From NCBI RefSeq assembly GCF_044769865.1, contig NZ_JBIZWA010000002.1, positions 496,001-560,000 on the forward strand: a DNA stretch of 64,000 nt. The letters run 5' to 3'. This document shows, piece by piece, positions 45,174 through 54,756 of this stretch. The notes beneath the pieces are model-generated. The model worked only from the letters and a program-made list of their open reading frames with translations, had not been told where the DNA came from and ran no database searches. Each line of letters begins with the position of its first letter. Position 1 is the first letter of the stretch. The translations under genes were made by a program, and so were the position numbers. Source of the stretch: Homoserinimonas sp044769865. Its GTDB lineage: Bacteria; Actinomycetota; Actinomycetes; Actinomycetales; Microbacteriaceae.

Positions 45174-46226
45174 TCAGGCCCGCGTAGCCCCGACCCACTG
45201 GTCGAGCTTCGCGATGGCCGCGCCGGAATCGACTGCCTCGGCGGCACTCACCATCCGGCTGCGGAAGCGCTCAAGGATCGGCACCTGTGACTGCGAGGCA
45301 TCCTGCGCGAGGTCCCAGGCGACGAGCCCCGCCGCTGCATTGAGCAGCACGATGTCGCGGACGGGCCCCTCCTCCCCCGCGAGCATCGCACGCGCGATGG
45401 CCGCATTCTGCGCCCCATCACCGCCGATGAGATCCGCGATGTTCGCGGTGGGAATGCCAAGGTCACGCGGATCGAGGTCATGCTCGTGCACGTCACCGCG
45501 GGAGACCTCCCAGATGTGGCTGTGACCGGTCGTCGTCAGCTCATCGAGACCGTCGTCGCCGCGGAACACGAGTGCGGTCGCTCCCCTCGTGCGGAACACG
45601 CCCACGAAGAGCGGCACGACATCCAGGTTCGCGACGCCGACAGCGGATGCCTCAGGCCGGGCGGGATTGCACAGCGGCCCCAAGAAATTGAAGACGGTCG
45701 GCACACCGAGTTCCTTGCGCACGAGCGACGCGTGCCCGAACCCGGGATGGAACTTCGACGCGAACGCGAACGCGATCCCCGTCTCCTCCAGCACCCCGGC
45801 AACGCGCTCGGGCGACAAGTCGAGATCGATCCCCAACTCGGTGAGCACATCCGACGCCCCCGACTTGGAGCTCACCGCCCGGTTTCCGTGCTTCAGAACG
45901 CGAGCTCCGGATGCCGCACACACGACGCTCGCCATCGTCGACACGTTGACGGTTCCGTAGCGGTCTCCCCCGGTGCCGACGATGTCGAGCACCATCGGAT
46001 CGACGGAAAGTTCGAGCGCGTTCTCGAGCACGGCGTCGCGGAAGCCGACGATCTCGGCGACGGACTCCCCCTTGGCCCGAAGCGCCACGAGAAATGCGGC
46101 GAGTTGAGCTGGACTCGCTTCGCCGTCCATGACCTGACGCATGGCCCACGACGCCTGACTGATGCTGAGATCCTCGCCTTCCAGCAGCGTTGTGAGCAGA
46201 TCTGGCCAAGTCGTTGTCGAGAACAT
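45174..46226 (-). CDS. trpD: anthranilate phosphoribosyltransferase
   Basis: A 350-residue TrpD: an N-terminal helical domain (SQASWAMRQVMDGEASPAQLAAFLVALR) and an alpha/beta domain with the PRPP site DIVGTGGDRYGTVNVST (near 83-99), KHGNRAVSSKSGASDVLTELG and the Mg-binding GDDGLDE. It makes N-(5'-phosphoribosyl)anthranilate in tryptophan synthesis. The other trp genes are not nearby, as is common in this group, where trpD stands alone beside ctaE. ATG 46226 has AGGA seven bases upstream. Confidence 0.96.
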   Translation of the reverse strand: MFSTTTWPDLLTTLLEGEDLSISQASWAMRQVMDGEASPAQLAAFLVALRAKGESVAEIVGFRDAVLENALELSVDPMVLDIVGTGGDRYGTVNVSTMASVVCAASGARVLKHGNRAVSSKSGASDVLTELGIDLDLSPERVAGVLEETGIAFAFASKFHPGFGHASLVRKELGVPTVFNFLGPLCNPARPEASAVGVANLDVVPLFVGVFRTRGATALVFRGDDGLDELTTTGHSHIWEVSRGDVHEHDLDPRDLGIPTANIADLIGGDGAQNAAIARAMLAGEEGPVRDIVLLNAAAGLVAWDLAQDASQSQVPILERFRSRMVSAAEAVDSGAAIAKLDQWVGATRA

Positions 46227-46293
46227 GGTCAAATCCTAACGACGGGTATGCGGCACACTCGGGCCGATGACAACCCTCCTCCAGAATTTCGGC

Positions 46294-46299
46294 CATAAT
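46294..46299 (+). promoter_or_regulatory. possible -10 element for ctaE
   Basis: CATAAT lies seven bases before GTG 46307, so the message could start at the start codon (leaderless). No clear -35 is visible at standard distance. Confidence 0.35.
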
Positions 46300-46306
46300 G
46301 GGAGGC

Positions 46307-46942
46307 GTGACCAGCACCTCAATCTCCCCCAGCCCTGGAGCGCCTGTCGTCAACAGGCCCAACGTCGTCGCGGTCGGCACGATCGTGTGGCTCGGCAGCG
46401 AGGTGATGTTCTTCGCTGGGCTCTTCGCCATCTACTTCACGCTTCGCGGCACGTCGCCCGAACTGTGGGCGTCAGAGACCGCCATCCTGAACGTTCCCTT
46501 CGCGCTGACGATCACGATCATCCTCGTGGCATCCTCGTTCACGGCGCAGTTCGGCGTCTTCGCAGCCGAGCGACTGCAGCCGAGACGCACCGGCAGCCTC
46601 CTGCAGATCGGCAAATGGGGCATGATCGAGTGGTTCTGGGCCACCTTCATCATGGGTGCGATGTTCGTGACGGGCCAGGTCTTCGAGTACGCCATGCTCG
46701 TCAGCGAGTTCATCGGCATCGGATCCCACGCCTACGGCTCCGCCTTCTACATCACGACCGGCTTCCACGGCCTTCACGTCTTGGGTGGCCTCATCGCATT
46801 CCTCCTCATCATCGGCCGCGCCTACAGCGTCACTCGGTTCGGCCACAAGGAGGCGACGAGCGCCATCGTCGTCTCGTACTACTGGCACTTCGTCGACGTG
46901 GTGTGGATCGGGCTCTTCCTGGTCATCTACGTCCTCCAATAG
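46307..46942 (+). CDS. ctaE: cytochrome c oxidase subunit III
   Basis: A 211-residue aa3-oxidase subunit III with five transmembrane helices. Conserved blocks are VWLGSEVMFFAGLFAIYFTLR, WFWATFIMGAMFVTGQVFEY and the final YYWHFVDVVWIGLFLVIYVLQ. It stabilises the oxidase core. GTG 46307 is preferred to ATG 46298 because it yields the family TSTS start and the upstream CATAAT could make the message leaderless. GGGAGG just before it is too close for normal ribosome binding. It starts the ctaE-qcrC-qcrA-qcrB run. Confidence 0.95.
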   Translation: MTSTSISPSPGAPVVNRPNVVAVGTIVWLGSEVMFFAGLFAIYFTLRGTSPELWASETAILNVPFALTITIILVASSFTAQFGVFAAERLQPRRTGSLLQIGKWGMIEWFWATFIMGAMFVTGQVFEYAMLVSEFIGIGSHAYGSAFYITTGFHGLHVLGGLIAFLLIIGRAYSVTRFGHKEATSAIVVSYYWHFVDVVWIGLFLVIYVLQ

Positions 46943-47014
46943 TCGCGACGGCGCCACGTCACGGCCGCCTCGTCATCGCAACCGCAACTCGAAGAACGGG
47001 AAGACCACAGCACC

Positions 47015-47833
47015 ATGGGAATTGACTCGACCACAACGGATCGTCGTGGCAAGCGAGCAGGACGTCGCCACCCTCTCGCGAGCGTCGCACTGATCCTCGC
47101 GGGCCTCGTCACGACCGGTGGCGCCTACGCGCTCTTCACGTCGACTGCGACCGCCGAGACGGCCAACACCGCGATCGTGCACCAGCAGCTGGTCGACGAG
47201 GGCAAGGCCCTCTTCGACGCCAACTGCGCGAGCTGCCACGGCTTCAACGCTGAGGGAACCGCTGAAGGTGTGAGCCTCCACGGTGTCGGCGCAGCCGCCG
47301 TCGACTTCCAGGTCGGCACGGGCCGCATGCCCATGGCAGCCCAGGGACCGCAGGCGGAGCAGAAGCCCGTGCAGTTCACCGACGAGCAGATTGAAGCGCT
47401 TGCGGCGTACGTCGCATCGCTCGCGCCTGGGCCGGAGGTGCCCGACGAGTCGCTCTTCGAGGGCGAGGCCGACCTCGCCAACGGTGGCGAACTGTTCCGC
47501 ATCAACTGCGCCATGTGCCACAACGTCGCTGGCTCGGGTGGAGCCCTGACCGAGGGCAAGTGGGCTCCAAGCCTCATGGGCGTCGAGGCGAAGCACATCT
47601 ACGAGGCGATGGTCACGGGTCCGCAGAACATGCCCGTGTTCAACGACCTGAACCTCTCCCCCGAAGACAAGTCAGACATCGTCGCCTACCTCAAGTTCAT
47701 GGAGGAGAGCCCGAGCGTCGGCGGAATCGGCCTCGGGAACCTCGGCCCTGTTTCTGAGGGCCTCTTCATCTGGATCTTCGGTCTCGGAGCCGTAGTCGGC
47801 GTGACCGTGTGGATCGCCGCACGCGCCCACTAA
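47015..47833 (+). CDS. qcrC: cytochrome bc1 complex diheme cytochrome c subunit
   Basis: A 272-residue membrane-anchored protein with an N-terminal signal anchor (about 24-45), two c-type heme domains with CASCH (71-75) and CAMCH (165-169) and Met ligands further on, and a C-terminal transmembrane helix (about 245-265). In actinobacteria this diheme subunit replaces a soluble cytochrome c and passes electrons from the bc1 complex to the aa3 oxidase. It lies 72 bp after ctaE. Confidence 0.96.
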   Translation: MGIDSTTTDRRGKRAGRRHPLASVALILAGLVTTGGAYALFTSTATAETANTAIVHQQLVDEGKALFDANCASCHGFNAEGTAEGVSLHGVGAAAVDFQVGTGRMPMAAQGPQAEQKPVQFTDEQIEALAAYVASLAPGPEVPDESLFEGEADLANGGELFRINCAMCHNVAGSGGALTEGKWAPSLMGVEAKHIYEAMVTGPQNMPVFNDLNLSPEDKSDIVAYLKFMEESPSVGGIGLGNLGPVSEGLFIWIFGLGAVVGVTVWIAARAH

Positions 47834-47894
47834 GCACCGAACCCACCGTCACAGTCACACCGCACCACACAGCGTGCCAATCGAAGGGAAGAGA

Positions 47895-48968
47895 ATGGCA
47901 AAGCAGGACAACGGCGAGTCATCCGCCGCTGCCGGCTCGGCTGTCGAGAATCACGGAGCCGTTCCGGTTTCGTCAGGCACGGCCGTCGTCGCCTCAGACG
48001 CGTTCAGCAACCCGGGGCTTCCTCCGCACGAGCCGCGCGTCACTGACCTCGACCCCGCGAAGGAGCGCCGCGCGTCACGCACGGTCGGCATGCTCTTCAT
48101 CCTCTCGATCATCGGCAGCATCTTCGCGATCGTCGCGTACATCGTGTTCCCGATCGTCCCGGGCGACATGCTGTCCGTCCGACTCAACACGCTCTTCCTG
48201 GGCCTCGGCATCACGCTCGCACTGATCCCCCTCGGCATCGGTGCGATCTACTGGGCCAAGCACCTCATGAGCAGCCACGAGCACGTGGAGATGCGCCACC
48301 CCACGCGCGGCACTGAGCAGACCCGCGCCGCTGCGGCACGAATCTTCACGCTCGGCAACGAAGAGTCCGGCTTCACGCGTCGCAAGCTGATCCGCAACAG
48401 CCTCATCGGGGCCCTCGCAGTGTTCCCGCTGCCCGCGATCGTCATGTTCCGCGACCTCGCTCCCGCCAAAGACCCGGTCGCGCTGTTCAAGCAGACGATG
48501 TGGGACAAGGGCACTCGTCTCGCCCTCGACCCCTCCGGCGCCCCCATCAAGGCCTCGGATGTCACGATCGGCTCCGTCTTCCACGTCATCCCTGAGGGGC
48601 TTGAAGAGGCAGACCACCCGCTCGACGAGAAGGCCAAGGCCGCAGTCCTGCTGATGCGCCTCGACCCGTCAGCACTCAACGAGGCGGATGACCGCAAGGG
48701 CTGGTCGTACGACGGCATCGTCGCGTATTCCAAGATCTGCACGCACGTCGGATGCCCCGTGGCCCTCTACGAGCAGCACACACACCACCTTCTGTGCCCC
48801 TGCCACCAGTCGGAGTTCGACGTGGCCAACCACTGTGAGGTCATCTTCGGACCGGCGAAGAGGCCGCTCCCCCAGCTTCCGATCGCCGTGGACGCAGAGG
48901 GCTACCTGGTGGCCCAGAGCGACTTCCATGAGCCCGTTGGTCCTAGCTTCTGGGAGCGTTCCGCATGA
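47895..48968 (+). CDS. qcrA: cytochrome bc1 complex Rieske iron-sulfur subunit
   Basis: A 357-residue protein with three N-terminal transmembrane helices (about 65-85, 100-120, 165-185), as is normal in actinobacterial Rieske proteins, and a Rieske domain with the [2Fe-2S] ligands CTHVGC and CPCHQS (near 275-300). A twin-arginine-like FTRRKLIRNS precedes the third helix, consistent with Tat-dependent topology (tatA and tatC are in this window). ATG 47895 has an AGGGAAGAG SD. It overlaps qcrB by four bases. Confidence 0.96.
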   Translation: MAKQDNGESSAAAGSAVENHGAVPVSSGTAVVASDAFSNPGLPPHEPRVTDLDPAKERRASRTVGMLFILSIIGSIFAIVAYIVFPIVPGDMLSVRLNTLFLGLGITLALIPLGIGAIYWAKHLMSSHEHVEMRHPTRGTEQTRAAAARIFTLGNEESGFTRRKLIRNSLIGALAVFPLPAIVMFRDLAPAKDPVALFKQTMWDKGTRLALDPSGAPIKASDVTIGSVFHVIPEGLEEADHPLDEKAKAAVLLMRLDPSALNEADDRKGWSYDGIVAYSKICTHVGCPVALYEQHTHHLLCPCHQSEFDVANHCEVIFGPAKRPLPQLPIAVDAEGYLVAQSDFHEPVGPSFWERSA

Positions 48969-50596
48969 CAACCACCACCACACCCGCAGCCGCCTCGACG
49001 ACGGTGACCGAGAAGCCCGTCGGCAAGGGCATGCGCTTCACGAACGCGGCAGCCAACTACATCGATGAGCGCACCAGTATCTCTGGTCTCGTCAAGGAGC
49101 TGGGTCGCAAGATCTTCCCCGACCACTGGTCGTTCATGCTCGGCGAAGTGGCGATGTACAGCTTCGTCGTCATCCTCCTCTCGGGTACCTTCCTGACGTT
49201 CTTCTTCGACCCGTCGATGTCGCACGTCACCTACAACGGCTCGTATGCGCCGCTCAAGGGCATCGAGATGTCGGCGGCGATGGCCTCGACGCTCGACATC
49301 TCCTTCGACATCCGCGGTGGCCTGCTCATGCGCCAGGTCCACCACTGGGCCGCGCTCCTCTTCGTCGCATCGATCGGCCTACACATGCTGCGCGTGTTCT
49401 TCACGGGTGCATTCCGCAAGCCGCGCGAGATCAACTGGGTGATCGGCTTCGCGCTGTTCATCCTCGCGATGGCCGAGGGCTTCACGGGCTACTCGCTCCC
49501 CGACGACCTGCTCTCGGGCAACGGACTCCGCATCATCGACGGAATGCTCAAGGGCTTCCCGATCGTCGGCACGTGGATCTCGTACCTCCTCTTCGGAGGC
49601 GAGTTCCCCGGCGTCGAGATCGTGCCGAGGCTCTTCGTGCTGCACATCATGCTGCTGCCCGCCATCCTGATCGCGGCGCTCGGCGTGCACCTCTTGCTCA
49701 TGATCATCAACAAGCACACGCAGTTCGCTGGCCCTGGCCGCACCAACGACAACGTCGTCGGTGTCCCGGTCATGCCGGTGTTCGCTGCCAAGGCCGGCGG
49801 CTTCTTCTTCGTCGTCTTCGGCATCCTGGTGCTGATCGCCTCGCTCTTCCAGATCAACCCGATCTGGAACTACGGACCGTACGACCCCTCCCCCGTCTCG
49901 GCTGGTACGCAGCCTGACTGGTACATCGGTTTCGCGGATGGCGCGCTCCGTCTCGTGCCGCCGGGCTGGGAGTTCGTACTGTGGGGTTGGACGTTCTCGC
50001 TGAACATCCTCGTGCCCGTCGCGGTGCTCGGTCTCTTCATCGTGATCGTCGCGATCTACCCCTTCATCGAAGCGTGGGTCACGGGTGACAAGCGCGAGCA
50101 CCACATCGCTGAGCGTCCGCGCAACGCGCCCACCCGCACGGCCATCGGTGCCGCCGGAGTCACGTTCTACGCCGTGATGTGGGCTGCCGCGAGCTCCGAC
50201 CTCATGGCGACGCACTTCCGCCTCACGATCGAGGGCGTGATCCATGCGCTGCAGGCGCTCCTCATCCTGGGGCCGATCATCGCCTACTTCGTCACCAAGC
50301 GCGTCTGCCTCGCGCTGCAGAAGAAGGACCGCGAGATCGCGCTGCACGGTTACGAGTCGGGCCGCATCGTCCGCCTCCCTGGTGGCGAGTACGTCGAGGT
50401 TCACCAGCCCCTCTCCGAGTACGAGCGGTGGCGTCTGGTCAGCTACGAGGACTACAAGCCCCTCATGCTGCGCCCCAACGACAAGGGTAGGATCACGGCC
50501 GGCATGCGCCTCCGCGCGAGCATGTCGCGCTGGTTCTTCGAGGACCGCGTCTCGCCCGCGACCAAGGGTGAACTCGAGCAGGGTGGGCACCACTAG
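48965..50596 (+). CDS. qcrB: cytochrome bc1 complex cytochrome b subunit
   Basis: A 543-residue cytochrome b with about eight to nine transmembrane helices. Histidine pairs for the two b hemes are in MRQVHHWAALLFVASIGLHM and RLFVLHIMLLPAIL. The quinol-site block around NPIWNYGPYDP and the long C-terminal hydrophilic extension (about 430-543) are typical of actinobacteria. It oxidises menaquinol within the bcc-aa3 supercomplex and is the target of QcrB inhibitors in mycobacteria. It is the last gene of this run and a strong terminator follows. Confidence 0.97.
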   Translation: MTTTTTPAAASTTVTEKPVGKGMRFTNAAANYIDERTSISGLVKELGRKIFPDHWSFMLGEVAMYSFVVILLSGTFLTFFFDPSMSHVTYNGSYAPLKGIEMSAAMASTLDISFDIRGGLLMRQVHHWAALLFVASIGLHMLRVFFTGAFRKPREINWVIGFALFILAMAEGFTGYSLPDDLLSGNGLRIIDGMLKGFPIVGTWISYLLFGGEFPGVEIVPRLFVLHIMLLPAILIAALGVHLLLMIINKHTQFAGPGRTNDNVVGVPVMPVFAAKAGGFFFVVFGILVLIASLFQINPIWNYGPYDPSPVSAGTQPDWYIGFADGALRLVPPGWEFVLWGWTFSLNILVPVAVLGLFIVIVAIYPFIEAWVTGDKREHHIAERPRNAPTRTAIGAAGVTFYAVMWAAASSDLMATHFRLTIEGVIHALQALLILGPIIAYFVTKRVCLALQKKDREIALHGYESGRIVRLPGGEYVEVHQPLSEYERWRLVSYEDYKPLMLRPNDKGRITAGMRLRASMSRWFFEDRVSPATKGELEQGGHH

Positions 50597-51093
50597 TCCT
50601 CCACAAGGCGCTTGATCGGAAGGGCCCCGCAGCTTCGGCTGCGGGGCCCTTCCGCATTGCATTGACTTTCGTAGTCGTGCCGGCAGAGAGCGGCCGGCAG
50701 TGTGGCTACAGCGGGCGCCTATGACGCCTTCTGAACATCGGATCTGCAGGGCGCACGTCGGGCCAGGCCATGAGCCGCCGACCGCTGCGCTCCCCCGTGG
50801 ACACTGGAACAGATCGCAAAGGGAGGCGGGAACGTCAGCGGCCCTGTCCCCTCGGCCTCGCCGGCGGATCGCGCCGCCATCGCACGCGCAGTGGGGGTCG
50901 AGACGAGGCGTTACGTGCGTCGCGACGACGCACAGCTGCCTTTGAGCGACCAGCGCACGTGCGCGGGACAGCAGCCCTGCATGGGTCGGGGTCGCTCACC
51001 CAGCAGCTCGCCTGCGTGCGACCCGGCCCTCACGAGGCCCCTGCGCGTGGCGTAGCGACACTCAGGATGCGAGGCGCAGCGAGCACCGCGCGA
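50597..51093. other. intergenic region: terminator, then about 440 bp without a supported gene
   Basis: After the hairpin at 50618-50653 there is GC-rich DNA to 51093. The short open frames in it have no domain pattern, no SD and skewed composition. It may be remnant DNA between the two respiratory gene groups. Confidence 0.55.
50618..50653 (+). terminator. strong Rho-independent-type terminator after qcrB
   Basis: Perfect 16-bp arms (50618-50633 and 50638-50653) around a stable TTCG loop, 21 bases after the qcrB stop. There is no U-run. Confidence 0.9.
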
Positions 51094-51528
51094 TCAGTCC
51101 CTGTGTGAGAAGAAGACCTTCTTCAGGAAGTCTGCGGTGGACCGGTAGTCGAGCCGATCGTAGAACGCGGGCGTACGACTGCTGGCGACCGTCAGCTGGT
51201 TCAGACCGCGCTGGATGCAGATGTCCTCCACGGCTGCCACAAGTCGGCTACCGATCCCCTGGCCGCGGAGCGCCTCGTCCACGATGAGTTCCTGGATTTG
51301 TGCCGAGTCCACCCGCGTATAGAGCAACCTTGAAACGATCATGAGCGCATATCCCGCCACGCGCCCGTCGACCTCAGCGACAAGAAGCACGCTGTGGTCC
51401 GGGTCCTTCAAGGCGTCGGCGTATGCTGCGTCGAACGATGCCCGATCGACTTCATAGGTATCGGAGAGCTGCTCAACCAACGCAAAAACGCCGTCGACAT
51501 CCGCCGACGACGCTTTGCGTATCTCCAT
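51094..51528 (-). CDS. GNAT-family N-acetyltransferase
   Basis: A 144-residue GNAT protein: an N-terminal EIRKASSADVDGVFALV, strand LLVAEVDGRVAGYALM, the strand QIQELIVDEALRGQGIGSRLV with the acetyl-CoA binding RGQGIG, and C-terminal VASSRTPAFYDRLDYR. The acceptor substrate is unknown. ATG 51528 is chosen, and it lies one base from the ctaF stop region on the same strand, so it may be carried on the oxidase transcript even though its function is unrelated. Confidence 0.9.
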   Translation of the reverse strand: MEIRKASSADVDGVFALVEQLSDTYEVDRASFDAAYADALKDPDHSVLLVAEVDGRVAGYALMIVSRLLYTRVDSAQIQELIVDEALRGQGIGSRLVAAVEDICIQRGLNQLTVASSRTPAFYDRLDYRSTADFLKKVFFSHRD

Positions 51529-51529
51529 G

Positions 51530-52000
51530 TCAGTGCTTGAAGTTGCCGCGGTAGTACTCATACGTCCAACCGACAACTGCGATGACCGTAAGCGCCGCAC
51601 CGATGAAGGTGATCCAGATACCCACGGCGAAGCCGAGCAGCAGCAGCGAGGCCGAACCGGCAAGAACGATGGGCCACCAGCTCCAGGGGCTGAAGTGTCC
51701 GAGTTCAGGGTCACCGTCGTCGATGTTTGCGTCGAGGCGATCCTCGGGCAGCTCACCGCCCTGCGACTTGTACGACTTGCCGACATAGAAGGCGAGGAAG
51801 CCCGCGAGCACGGCGCAGAGCCAGAGCGCCACCGTGCCGGCCCACTCAGGGTGCCCAGCGGTGATGCCACCCGGCCCCACACGCTGCGCGTACTGCTCGA
51901 GCTGCTGGTTCGAGACCATCCACGACCAACCGGTGTAGAGCGCCGCGACAAGCGCGAAGAAGACCGCGAGGACCCAGAAGATTACTGCGTTGACCTTCAT
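51530..52000 (-). CDS. ctaF: cytochrome c oxidase subunit IV
   Basis: A 156-residue actinobacterial subunit IV with four transmembrane segments (about 5-25, 55-75, 105-125, 127-147) and the block HFSPWSWWPIVLAGSASLLLLGFAVG. It is a small structural subunit of the aa3 oxidase. It starts seven bases after ctaD ends, and the two are clearly in one operon. Confidence 0.95.
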   Translation of the reverse strand: MKVNAVIFWVLAVFFALVAALYTGWSWMVSNQQLEQYAQRVGPGGITAGHPEWAGTVALWLCAVLAGFLAFYVGKSYKSQGGELPEDRLDANIDDGDPELGHFSPWSWWPIVLAGSASLLLLGFAVGIWITFIGAALTVIAVVGWTYEYYRGNFKH

Positions 52001-52007
52001 GTTCTGT

Positions 52008-53762
52008 CTACTTCACCTTCTCGTCAGCGCTGTCATACACGGGAGCATCCGGAGCGTCCTTGGCAGGGCCGATGCCCACTGGGATGCCGGCCTCCGGGTG
52101 GTGGAGGTCGAACGCCGGAGACTCGGAACGAATCCGAGGGATCGAGGTGAAGTTGTGGCGCGGCGGCGGGCACGAGGTGGCCCACTCGAGCGAACGTCCG
52201 TAGCCCCACGGGTCGTCCACCGTCACCTTCGGTGCCTTGCGCGCCGTGATGTACACGTTGAACAGGAAGGGGATCATCGAGATGCCGAGGACCATGGCAC
52301 CCACCGTGGACAACTGGTTCATCCAGGTGTAGCCGTCTTCAGGCTGATAGACCGCGTATCGACGCGGCATGCCGACGACGCCCAGCCAGTGCTGGATGAG
52401 GAAGGTCATGTGGAAGCCGATGAAGAGGAGCCAGAAGTGGATCTTGCCGAGCTTCTCGTTGAGCATCTTGCCGGTCCACTTGGGCCACCAGAAGTAGAAG
52501 CCACTGAACATCGCGAACACGACCGTGCCGAAGACCACGTAGTGGAAGTGGGCGACCACGAAGTACGTGTCGGAGACGTGGAAGTCGAGCGGCGGCGACG
52601 CCAGGATGACGCCCGTCAGGCCACCGAAGGTGAACGTGACGATGAAGCCGATGGCCCAGAGCATGGGCGTCTCGAAGGTGACGGAACCCCGCCACATCGT
52701 GCCGATCCAGTTGAAGATCTTCACACCGGTGGGCACCGCGATCAACATCGTCATGAGGGCGAAGAATGGGAGCAGCACGGATCCTGTCACATACATGTGG
52801 TGCGCCCACACCGTGACAGAAAGGGCCGCGATCGCGATCGTCGCGTATACAAGGGTCTTGTAGCCGAAGATCGGCTTGCGGCTGAACACCGGGAAGACCT
52901 CGGACACGATGCCGAAGAACGGCAGCGCGATGATGTAGACCTCGGGGTGGCCGAAGAACCAGAAGAGGTGCTGCCACAGGATCGCTCCCCCGGCGTCGAC
53001 GTTGTAGACGTGGCCGCCGAAGATGCGGTCGATCGCGAGGCCGAACATGGCCGCCGCGAGCACGGGGAAGGCCATCAGCACGAGGATCGAGGTGACGAGC
53101 GTGTTCCACGTGAAGATGGGCATGCGCCACATCGTCATGCCGGGGGCACGCATCGTGATGATGGTCGTGATGAAGTTGACGGCACCGAGGATGGTTCCGA
53201 AACCGGAGATTGCGAGGCCGACAACCCAGAGGTGACCGCCGACGCCCGGGGTGAATGTCGTGGTCGACAGCGGCGTGTAGGCGAACCATCCGAAGGACGC
53301 GGCGCCCTGCGGCGTGAGGAAACCGGCGACCGCCATGAGGCTACCGAAGCTGTAGGCCCAGTAGGCGAAGGCGTTGAGACGCGGGAACGCGACATCCGGT
53401 GCACCGATCTGGAGGGGCATCAGCACGTTCGCGAAGCCTGCGAAGAGCGGCGTCGCAAACATGAGCAGCATGATCGTGCCGTGCATCGTGAACAGCTGGT
53501 TGTACTGCTCCTTGGTCTGGAGCAGGTCCAGACCGGGGGCGAACAGCTGCGCGCGGATGATGAGTGCCATCACGCCGCCGATGCAGAAGTAGACGAACGA
53601 GCTGATGAGGTACATGTACCCGATCGTCTTGTGGTCCGTCGAGGTGATCCAGTTGACGAGAACGTTGCCCTTGCGACGGGCACTCGGCGACATCGTGTGA
53701 CCGATGGTCGCGGTGCCGGCCGTGGGGGCGGCCTCCGGACGACTCTCAGTAGTGGTGCTCAT
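52008..53762 (-). CDS. ctaD: cytochrome c oxidase subunit I
   Basis: A 584-residue twelve-helix heme-copper oxidase subunit I. Copper and heme ligands are in WFFGHPEVYIIALPFFG (with the His-Tyr crosslink pair), VWAHHMYVTG and VAHFHYVVFGTVVFAMFSG. The N-terminal ISTDHK-like WITSTDHKTIGYMY is present, as are D- and K-channel regions. It reduces oxygen to water and pumps protons. The C-terminal 50 residues are cytoplasmic. It begins ten bases after ctaC. Confidence 0.98.
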   Translation of the reverse strand: MSTTTESRPEAAPTAGTATIGHTMSPSARRKGNVLVNWITSTDHKTIGYMYLISSFVYFCIGGVMALIIRAQLFAPGLDLLQTKEQYNQLFTMHGTIMLLMFATPLFAGFANVLMPLQIGAPDVAFPRLNAFAYWAYSFGSLMAVAGFLTPQGAASFGWFAYTPLSTTTFTPGVGGHLWVVGLAISGFGTILGAVNFITTIITMRAPGMTMWRMPIFTWNTLVTSILVLMAFPVLAAAMFGLAIDRIFGGHVYNVDAGGAILWQHLFWFFGHPEVYIIALPFFGIVSEVFPVFSRKPIFGYKTLVYATIAIAALSVTVWAHHMYVTGSVLLPFFALMTMLIAVPTGVKIFNWIGTMWRGSVTFETPMLWAIGFIVTFTFGGLTGVILASPPLDFHVSDTYFVVAHFHYVVFGTVVFAMFSGFYFWWPKWTGKMLNEKLGKIHFWLLFIGFHMTFLIQHWLGVVGMPRRYAVYQPEDGYTWMNQLSTVGAMVLGISMIPFLFNVYITARKAPKVTVDDPWGYGRSLEWATSCPPPRHNFTSIPRIRSESPAFDLHHPEAGIPVGIGPAKDAPDAPVYDSADEKVK

Positions 53763-53771
53763 GATCTCGCC

Positions 53772-54647
53772 TTACTTTGAGCGCACGGGCTCGGTGCCCG
53801 GCAGGTTGCTGTTCGTGTTGTACTCGGGGCCGCGGGTGCCGGTGTTGCCAGCGTCGACGAGGCTCTGGATGTATGCGTCGTACTCCGCCTCGGAGACGAC
53901 CTTCACCTTGAAGAGCATGAGTGCGTGGTACTCGCCACAGAGCTCGGCGCACTTGCCGATGTATTCGCCCTCTTCCTGCGGGGTGAAGTACATGTAGTTG
54001 CTCTTGCCGGGGACCGTGTCCTTCTTGTAGAGGAAGTCGACGACCCAGAAAGAGTGGATGACGTCGCGGCTCTCAAGCGCGATCTCAACCGTCTTGTCGA
54101 CGGGGAGGTAGAGCACGGGAAGCTGGTCGTAGTCGATGTAGGGCGACTCTTCGGTCTCCTGCGCCTGGATGCCCTGGTAGTGCACGCCCTCGCCGCCGGG
54201 GCCCTCGTTGAGGTAGTTGAAGTCCCAGGCCCAGCGCTTGGCATAGACCTCGATCTGCACGTCGGGGTCTTCGATCGGCTCTTCGATCGCTGCTTGGTCG
54301 CGCGCGGTGAAGGCGAAGAAGCCCATGACGAGGATGAGCGGCACGACCGTGTAGAGGATCTCGATCGGCATGTTGTATCGAAGCTGCACGGGCAGGCCGG
54401 TCTGGCCCTTGCGGCGGCGGTAGACCGTCGCGACCCAGAGCACGAGACCCCACGTGATGACGCCGACGACAAGCAGCACCATCCACGAGGTGGTCCACAG
54501 TCCCGCGATGCGGTCGGTGTGGTTGGTGATGCCGGGATCACCCGGCAGGTAGCCACGGAGCTGGGCCTGCGTACATCCGGCTAGGACGACGACAAGTGAT
54601 GCTGCCAGGGGGACGGCAGCCCATCGAAGACGGCGGTTAGAGCGCAC
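53772..54647 (-). CDS. ctaC: cytochrome c oxidase subunit II
   Basis: A 291-residue subunit II with a lipoprotein-type signal (SLVVVLAGCTQ, Cys near 26), two transmembrane helices (about 55-78 and 100-120) and a CuA domain with CAELCGEYHALM and the proximal His in SHFW-like VIHSFWVVDF. It accepts electrons from the diheme QcrC. GTG 54647 has GAGAGG six bases upstream. An in-frame start 21 bases further upstream is less likely. Confidence 0.96.
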   Translation of the reverse strand: MRSNRRLRWAAVPLAASLVVVLAGCTQAQLRGYLPGDPGITNHTDRIAGLWTTSWMVLLVVGVITWGLVLWVATVYRRRKGQTGLPVQLRYNMPIEILYTVVPLILVMGFFAFTARDQAAIEEPIEDPDVQIEVYAKRWAWDFNYLNEGPGGEGVHYQGIQAQETEESPYIDYDQLPVLYLPVDKTVEIALESRDVIHSFWVVDFLYKKDTVPGKSNYMYFTPQEEGEYIGKCAELCGEYHALMLFKVKVVSEAEYDAYIQSLVDAGNTGTRGPEYNTNSNLPGTEPVRSK

Positions 54648-54756
54648 CTGTGACCTCTCGGATGACACGGGACTGGATGGAACTCAGTCTATTGACAGCA
54701 ACCAGCCTATCGCTCCTGAGACGCGCTGCCGAACCCGAATGGCCGTCCGCGAGACG

